Source of the DNA: Phycisphaerales bacterium
GTDB taxonomy: Bacteria > Planctomycetota > Phycisphaerae > SM23-33
Assembly: GCA_003171235.1 (NCBI GenBank)
Contig: PMYM01000097.1
Span: forward strand, 1-9,026
Direction of reading: 5' to 3'
Length of the DNA stretch: 9,026 nt
In this document: piece by piece, positions 5,535-9,026 of the stretch
Numbering within the stretch: the stretch's first letter is position 1
Layout of the letters: the number at the start of each line of letters is the position of its first letter
Translations under genes and position numbers: made by a program
Notes under the pieces: generated by a model
Seen by the model: the letters and a program-made list of their open reading frames with translations, nothing else
Database searches by the model: none
Told to the model about the DNA's origin: nothing

Positions 5535-8267
5535 TTACCGGCCGGGCTTGGCCGCCACCAGGCCGCGCTCAGCCCCGAACATGACCTGGGAGTCGATCAG
5601 CACCATGGGGGAGGAAGCCTTGCCGGTCATGGCGTCGAGTTTCATCCAGGTGGTGGGCGCGGGGGTCTGGGCGAGGGCGGAATCCCCGCCGGCCGGCGGC
5701 GCCGGGTCAAAGCGGAGAATGGCCTTGTCGGTCAGGAACAGCACCGCGTCGCGCGAGACCAGCGGCGGGAACTGGGAAAGGGCGCCCGGTGCACTGCCCA
5801 GCAGCTCTCCCCCCACCGACAGCACCACCAGTTGCCCATCCGTGCTGACGTAGCTGATCAGGCCCTTCTCGCAGACGATAGCGGTGGCCGGGACGGCGGT
5901 GTTGCTGACCCAGAGGCTCTGCCCGGTGAAGGGGCTGAGGGCCTCAACGCCCTTGTCGGTGCCCAGCAGCAGCATGTCCCAGTCCAGGAAAGGCCCGTTC
6001 ACCGGCTTGCCGGCCAGTTCCCAGCCGTGCTGGCTGGTGCGGTCGTCGCCGGTGGCGGCGCTCAGGGCCACGATGCCGCCGGAGCCCTCCACCGGCACCA
6101 GCAGCAGATCGTTGCTCAGGCAGCCGCTGCCGCACAGGTGCGGCACGGTTCGCTGCCAGATCTGATTGCCCTGGTAGTCCAGGCAGGCGACGCTCTCTGG
6201 CGCGTCGGACAGGTAGAGGCGGCTGGCCGTCAGCAGCAGTTGGCCCCGCCCCTGGGGGTCCAGGGGCTTGCTCCAGCAGACGGCCCCGTCGGCGCTGGCC
6301 AGGCAGGTGAGCTTTCGCCCCACCTGCCCCTGCTCGCCTTCGACCAGGAAGACCTTGTCGCCGTAGGCGGCGGGAGACTGGCCCACGCCCAGCGGGCTGG
6401 CATACGCCCAGTTCTGCACCACGTTTTTCTTCTTGTCCAAGGACAGGCACACCAGGCCCTTGGAGGGCCCGTCTTTCACCGGCACGAGGTAGCCCTGGCC
6501 GATGGAAGCCGCCGGGGCGGTGATGCGGTCGACCGGGGCGCCCTCCTCGGGCCGTTCGACGGGATATGCCCAGGCGAAGGCCCCGCGCGCCGGCAGCATG
6601 GTCGGCGAGATTGAACCGCCCATGCCCGGCCCGCCCAAATATCCGCTCCAAAGCGGGTGAGGCTCCTTGGGCTGGCCCAGGCAAAGCAGGCCGTTATCGT
6701 CGGCGCCGACGTACACGTGCCCGCGCCCGACGGTGGGCGAACTCATGTAGTACAGGCTGGGGTTGCCCAGCGTCGCTTCCCAGACCGGCTGGAGGTCGTC
6801 CGCCCCCACGGCGAAAAGCTTGGCCTTGTCGGTGGTGACGTAGACGTGCTCGCCCGTGACGGCCGGGCTGGTCACGATGGCGCCCTGGGCGTTCCACTGG
6901 CCCCGTTTCGCCCCGTCGGTGGAGTAGCATTGCAGCAGGCCGTCGCGGCTGCCGAAGAAGACCTTGTCCTCGCGCACGGCGATGGCGCCCAGGATGGTTT
7001 CGCCGATCTTGGCCTGCCAGAGGATCTTGCCGGAGTTGGCGTCCAGGCACCACACTTCGCCGCCGCGCCGGATCTTGTCCACTTCGGCCTTGATTTCCTG
7101 ATCGCTGCGACCGGCCTTCTGCATCTCCTCGCGCTTGAGGCGCTGGAGGTCCTCGGCTTTGTTGGCGAAGTCGCCCGTGCCCATGCCGATGTACACTTTC
7201 TTGTCCACCACGGCCGGCGGCCCGAAGACCGGGTAGGGCGCCGATTGCCGCCAAAGTTCCTTGCCCGTCTTGGCCTCCAGGCAGATGACGGCCTGCCCGG
7301 CGTTGCCCAGCCCGGCGTAGAACTTGCCGTCCACCACGGCCGGGCAGCATTCGCAGTCGCGGTAGTTGGGAGTGTCCGGCCGTTCCTCGCCGTTTTCATC
7401 CTTGCCGCCGACGTGCCAGTCGACCTTGGTCGTGCCGTCGCCGTTGCCGGCCAGGTCCAGGCAGTAGTAGCCGTCGTCGCCGGCGCCGACGTACACCCTG
7501 CCGTCGGCGATGCAGGGGGTGGATTCGACGTGGCTTCGAGTGCGGAATTCCCAGCGGATTTTGCCGTCGGCGGCGTTCAGGCAGATCACGCGGGCGTCAT
7601 ATACCTTGTGCAGGCCTTCGCCCACGACCACCGAGTCGCCCTCGACGGCCGGCGAACTGAAGGTGCCGCGGTAGCCCTTGGGCACGGCCGACCAGACCCG
7701 CCCGCCGGTGTCGGCGTCCAGGCACATGACGGCGCCGTCGCCCAACGCATTGGTCGGGCCCCAGGCCACCACCAGGCTGACGTACACGCGGTTGCCCACC
7801 AGGGCCGGGCTGGACCACAGCCGGGCGTCTTTGCCGCGCACGTCGCGATTCATGGACCAGTTGATCCCGCCGGTCACGGGGTCGGCGCCGTTGCCAGCAT
7901 AGCCGGTGCGGCCGGCGTCCCCGCGGAACATCGGCCAGAAGACGTTAGTCTGCACCGCGGCGTTGGTGGCCATGACCTTGGTCGGGAAGACTATTCCCCA
8001 CAGGTAAACGCCGCCGGTTATCATCCCGGCGATGACCACCAGCGGAATCTTCTGCCGCCACAGCACCAGCGGTATCTTCTTCAAGGTCGAGAGCTTGAAC
8101 AGCGCCAGGAACATGCCGCCCAGGGCGAGCAGTATGACCGGGATGAGGCTCAATACTGCACCCGCGGCTGGTACCAGCACCGGCACCACCGCCAGCGCCG
8201 GCTGGGCCATCGCCAGCACCATGCCCGCACCGGTCAGAAACAATATCGTCCGACGTCTGCTGTCCAT
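5535..8267 (-). CDS. Membrane-anchored PQQ-like double beta-propeller protein
   Basis: The protein is 910 residues from the ATG at 8267. Residues 1-26 look like a signal peptide (DSRRR, hydrophobic core, cleavage after PALA). Hydrophobic helices follow at about 36-57 and 74-92, separated by a basic loop (KLSTLKKIPLVLWRQK) that would face the cytoplasm, so the rest would be exported. From W111 (WPMFRGDAGRTG, the usual opening of these proteins) eight PQQ-type repeats run to about residue 560, each with an SSPAV..G..VYVG strand pair and a CLDA.TGK..W strand. A further seven or eight weaker repeats fill residues 560-910, suggesting two propellers. A charged helical insertion (about 367-403) interrupts the fifth repeat, and residues 304-309 read DCECCP. 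I see no clear quinoprotein catalytic site, so it is more likely a binding or scaffold protein than a dehydrogenase. A TTG at 8285 is an alternative start. Confidence 0.88.
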   Translation of the reverse strand: MDSRRRTILFLTGAGMVLAMAQPALAVVPVLVPAAGAVLSLIPVILLALGGMFLALFKLSTLKKIPLVLWRQKIPLVVIAGMITGGVYLWGIVFPTKVMATNAAVQTNVFWPMFRGDAGRTGYAGNGADPVTGGINWSMNRDVRGKDARLWSSPALVGNRVYVSLVVAWGPTNALGDGAVMCLDADTGGRVWSAVPKGYRGTFSSPAVEGDSVVVGEGLHKVYDARVICLNAADGKIRWEFRTRSHVESTPCIADGRVYVGAGDDGYYCLDLAGNGDGTTKVDWHVGGKDENGEERPDTPNYRDCECCPAVVDGKFYAGLGNAGQAVICLEAKTGKELWRQSAPYPVFGPPAVVDKKVYIGMGTGDFANKAEDLQRLKREEMQKAGRSDQEIKAEVDKIRRGGEVWCLDANSGKILWQAKIGETILGAIAVREDKVFFGSRDGLLQCYSTDGAKRGQWNAQGAIVTSPAVTGEHVYVTTDKAKLFAVGADDLQPVWEATLGNPSLYYMSSPTVGRGHVYVGADDNGLLCLGQPKEPHPLWSGYLGGPGMGGSISPTMLPARGAFAWAYPVERPEEGAPVDRITAPAASIGQGYLVPVKDGPSKGLVCLSLDKKKNVVQNWAYASPLGVGQSPAAYGDKVFLVEGEQGQVGRKLTCLASADGAVCWSKPLDPQGRGQLLLTASRLYLSDAPESVACLDYQGNQIWQRTVPHLCGSGCLSNDLLLVPVEGSGGIVALSAATGDDRTSQHGWELAGKPVNGPFLDWDMLLLGTDKGVEALSPFTGQSLWVSNTAVPATAIVCEKGLISYVSTDGQLVVLSVGGELLGSAPGALSQFPPLVSRDAVLFLTDKAILRFDPAPPAGGDSALAQTPAPTTWMKLDAMTGKASSPMVLIDSQVMFGAERGLVAAKPGR

Positions 8268-8275
8268 ACGCGACA

Positions 8276-8280
8276 ACCTT
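8276..8280 (-). promoter_or_regulatory. Likely ribosome binding site of the PQQ-like gene
   Basis: AAGGT on the minus strand lies 8 nt before the ATG at 8267 and supports that start. The in-frame TTG at 8285 has its own weaker upstream AAAGGT, so the choice is not certain. Confidence 0.5.
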
Positions 8281-8372
8281 ACCAATTGCGACCTTTACCT
8301 GTTGCCTGGGCGGCTGCTCCGCGCGATTGATCCGCGGCTTCACAACGGCCGACCCGCCAGGCTCCACCTTAA

Positions 8373-9011
8373 TTAAATCGCCGCTCCGGCCGGGAGTTTC
8401 GCCCCAGACCCGGCGGCAAGATCATAATCATAACTCAAATGACCAGGCGCTGGAACCTGTTTATGACCTGGTGAATCGGCGAGTGGCACGGGCATCTTGC
8501 CCGTGTCCTGCTGTGTCGCGGGCATCTTGCCCGCGTTTCCTGATTGCATGAAGGCCCCTTCTTTTTCGCGCAACTCCTGATTCAGCCGTTGGTTAGCTTC
8601 CCGGCCCTCCCGACCCCCCTCGGAAAACTGCGGAAAAGTACGGAAGATCTGCGCGCTGTTTGGATCGCTGTTTTGCGCGCTGTTTTGATCGCCAATTGAT
8701 TGCGTGCCGTGGTCGCCGCAGCCCAGCGCAGCAGCCAGGTTGTCTTTCCCGCCGGACACACCCGCTTCCGCCGGCACGTGGTTGATCGGTTGCGCCTGGC
8801 AAACCACGGCGCCCCGCCGCCTGCGCGATCTTCGTCGCGGCTTGACGTACCTGCCCATCGGGTCGGGTCCCCGGCGCAGTCTTTCCCCGGCCGACACCTG
8901 CCAGCCCGAGCAGCCGGCCACACGCAGCATCTGCCCGGCCGCCTTGCGGCCGGTCTCGCCGCTGACGTTGGTCGAGCGCAGAACCTGCCGCAGCACATCC
9001 ACCGCGTACAT
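8373..9011 (-). CDS. Unrecognised open frame, probably partial at its 5' end
   Basis: I do not recognise this 212-residue frame. The ATG at 9011 has no ribosome site and the frame remains open to the right edge (five further codons), so this may be the C-terminal part of a longer gene. In the first 45 or so codons nearly every third base is G or C, as in the clear genes here. From about position 8700 downward that bias fades, so the 3' part may be degraded, frameshifted or non-coding. Visible features are an arginine cluster (PRRRSRRRRG), a small NSAQNSDPNSAQ repeat, a charged stretch (NQRLNQELREKE), and GKMPATQQDTGKMPVPL, encoded by the two family D hairpins. An internal ATG at 8549 is preceded by AAGGGG 5 nt upstream, so a separate 58-residue frame could start there. 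It lies 105 nt upstream of the PQQ-like gene, on the same strand. Confidence 0.35.
   Translation of the reverse strand: MYAVDVLRQVLRSTNVSGETGRKAAGQMLRVAGCSGWQVSAGERLRRGPDPMGRYVKPRRRSRRRRGAVVCQAQPINHVPAEAGVSGGKDNLAAALGCGDHGTQSIGDQNSAQNSDPNSAQIFRTFPQFSEGGREGREANQRLNQELREKEGAFMQSGNAGKMPATQQDTGKMPVPLADSPGHKQVPAPGHLSYDYDLAAGSGAKLPAGAAI
8487..8535. repeat. Family D: two tandem GGGCATCTTGCCC hairpins
   Basis: CACGGGCA (8487-8494) pairs with TGCCCGTG (8498-8505), and CGCGGGCA (8517-8524) pairs with TGCCCGCG (8528-8535). Each is an 8-bp stem with a TCT loop, and the two are exactly 30 nt apart. The second base pair of the stem is A-T in one copy and G-C in the other, a compensatory change. Related palindromes occur dispersed in many environmental genomes and tend to be translated as GKMPVPL-like peptides, as here on the minus strand. 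Confidence 0.88.
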
Positions 9012-9026
9012 GACGTGCCGGCAGGC

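Noticed and set aside
6657..8330. 557-codon open frame antisense to the PQQ-like gene
   Set aside because: It is a shadow of a high-GC gene; its product is rich in His, Ala, Val and Gly with no recognisable motif, and the minus-strand protein has clear repeats.
7945..8367. 140-codon minus-strand frame overlapping the start of the PQQ-like gene
   Set aside because: It runs through the signal-peptide and membrane-helix codons in another frame and has no recognisable features.
8582..8998. 138-codon alternative frame within the right-edge region
   Set aside because: Its product is rich in Arg, Ala and Cys as expected for an out-of-phase frame, and its third-base bias is poorer than that of the frame ending at 8373.

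Overview
This window is a GC-rich bacterial chromosomal segment. It has six recognisable protein genes or gene fragments, separated by intergenic gaps that nearly all contain unusual hairpin-forming repeats. The gene content suggests Planctomycetota, possibly Phycisphaerae or a relative: large exported FG-GAP and PQQ-type propeller proteins, a small HAD protein, an S1-repeat protein, and long gaps with dispersed palindromic repeats. This assignment is an inference; there is no rRNA or marker gene in the window to fix it.

Layout. Positions 1-140 (minus) hold the N-terminus of an MgtC/SapB-family membrane protein that runs off the left edge. Positions 268-717 (minus) encode a 149-residue tandem ACT-domain protein, bracketed on both sides by copies of one inverted repeat (family A, 7-nt unit near AAAGCTG). 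Positions 952-2415 (plus) encode a protein with five S1 domains related to ribosomal protein S1. It is followed at once by a nested inverted repeat about 169 nt long (family C). Positions 2747-4591 (plus) encode a secreted FG-GAP/VCBS protein with what looks like a complete seven-bladed propeller. Positions 4850-5395 (minus) encode a small HAD-superfamily protein of the type seen in Swiss-Army-Knife RNA repair proteins, bracketed on both sides by family B repeats (8-nt unit near CGGTTAAT). Positions 5535-8267 (minus) encode a membrane-anchored protein of about 910 residues with two tandem PQQ-like beta-propellers. At the right edge, 8373-9011 (minus) is an unrecognised open frame that may continue past the window. 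Its 3' part contains two GGGCATCTTGCCC hairpins (family D).

Functionally, the two propeller proteins are probably envelope or extracellular proteins. The S1, ACT and HAD proteins are cytoplasmic RNA-binding, small-ligand-sensing and phosphotransfer-type proteins. I see no clear operon: gaps between neighbours are about 80-330 nt and most are filled by repeats.

The most noteworthy signal is in the gaps rather than the genes. At least three unrelated repeat families share one architecture: short units of 7-9 nt in tandem, mirrored around a loop into a hairpin. Two of the small genes sit like cassettes between same-family copies.
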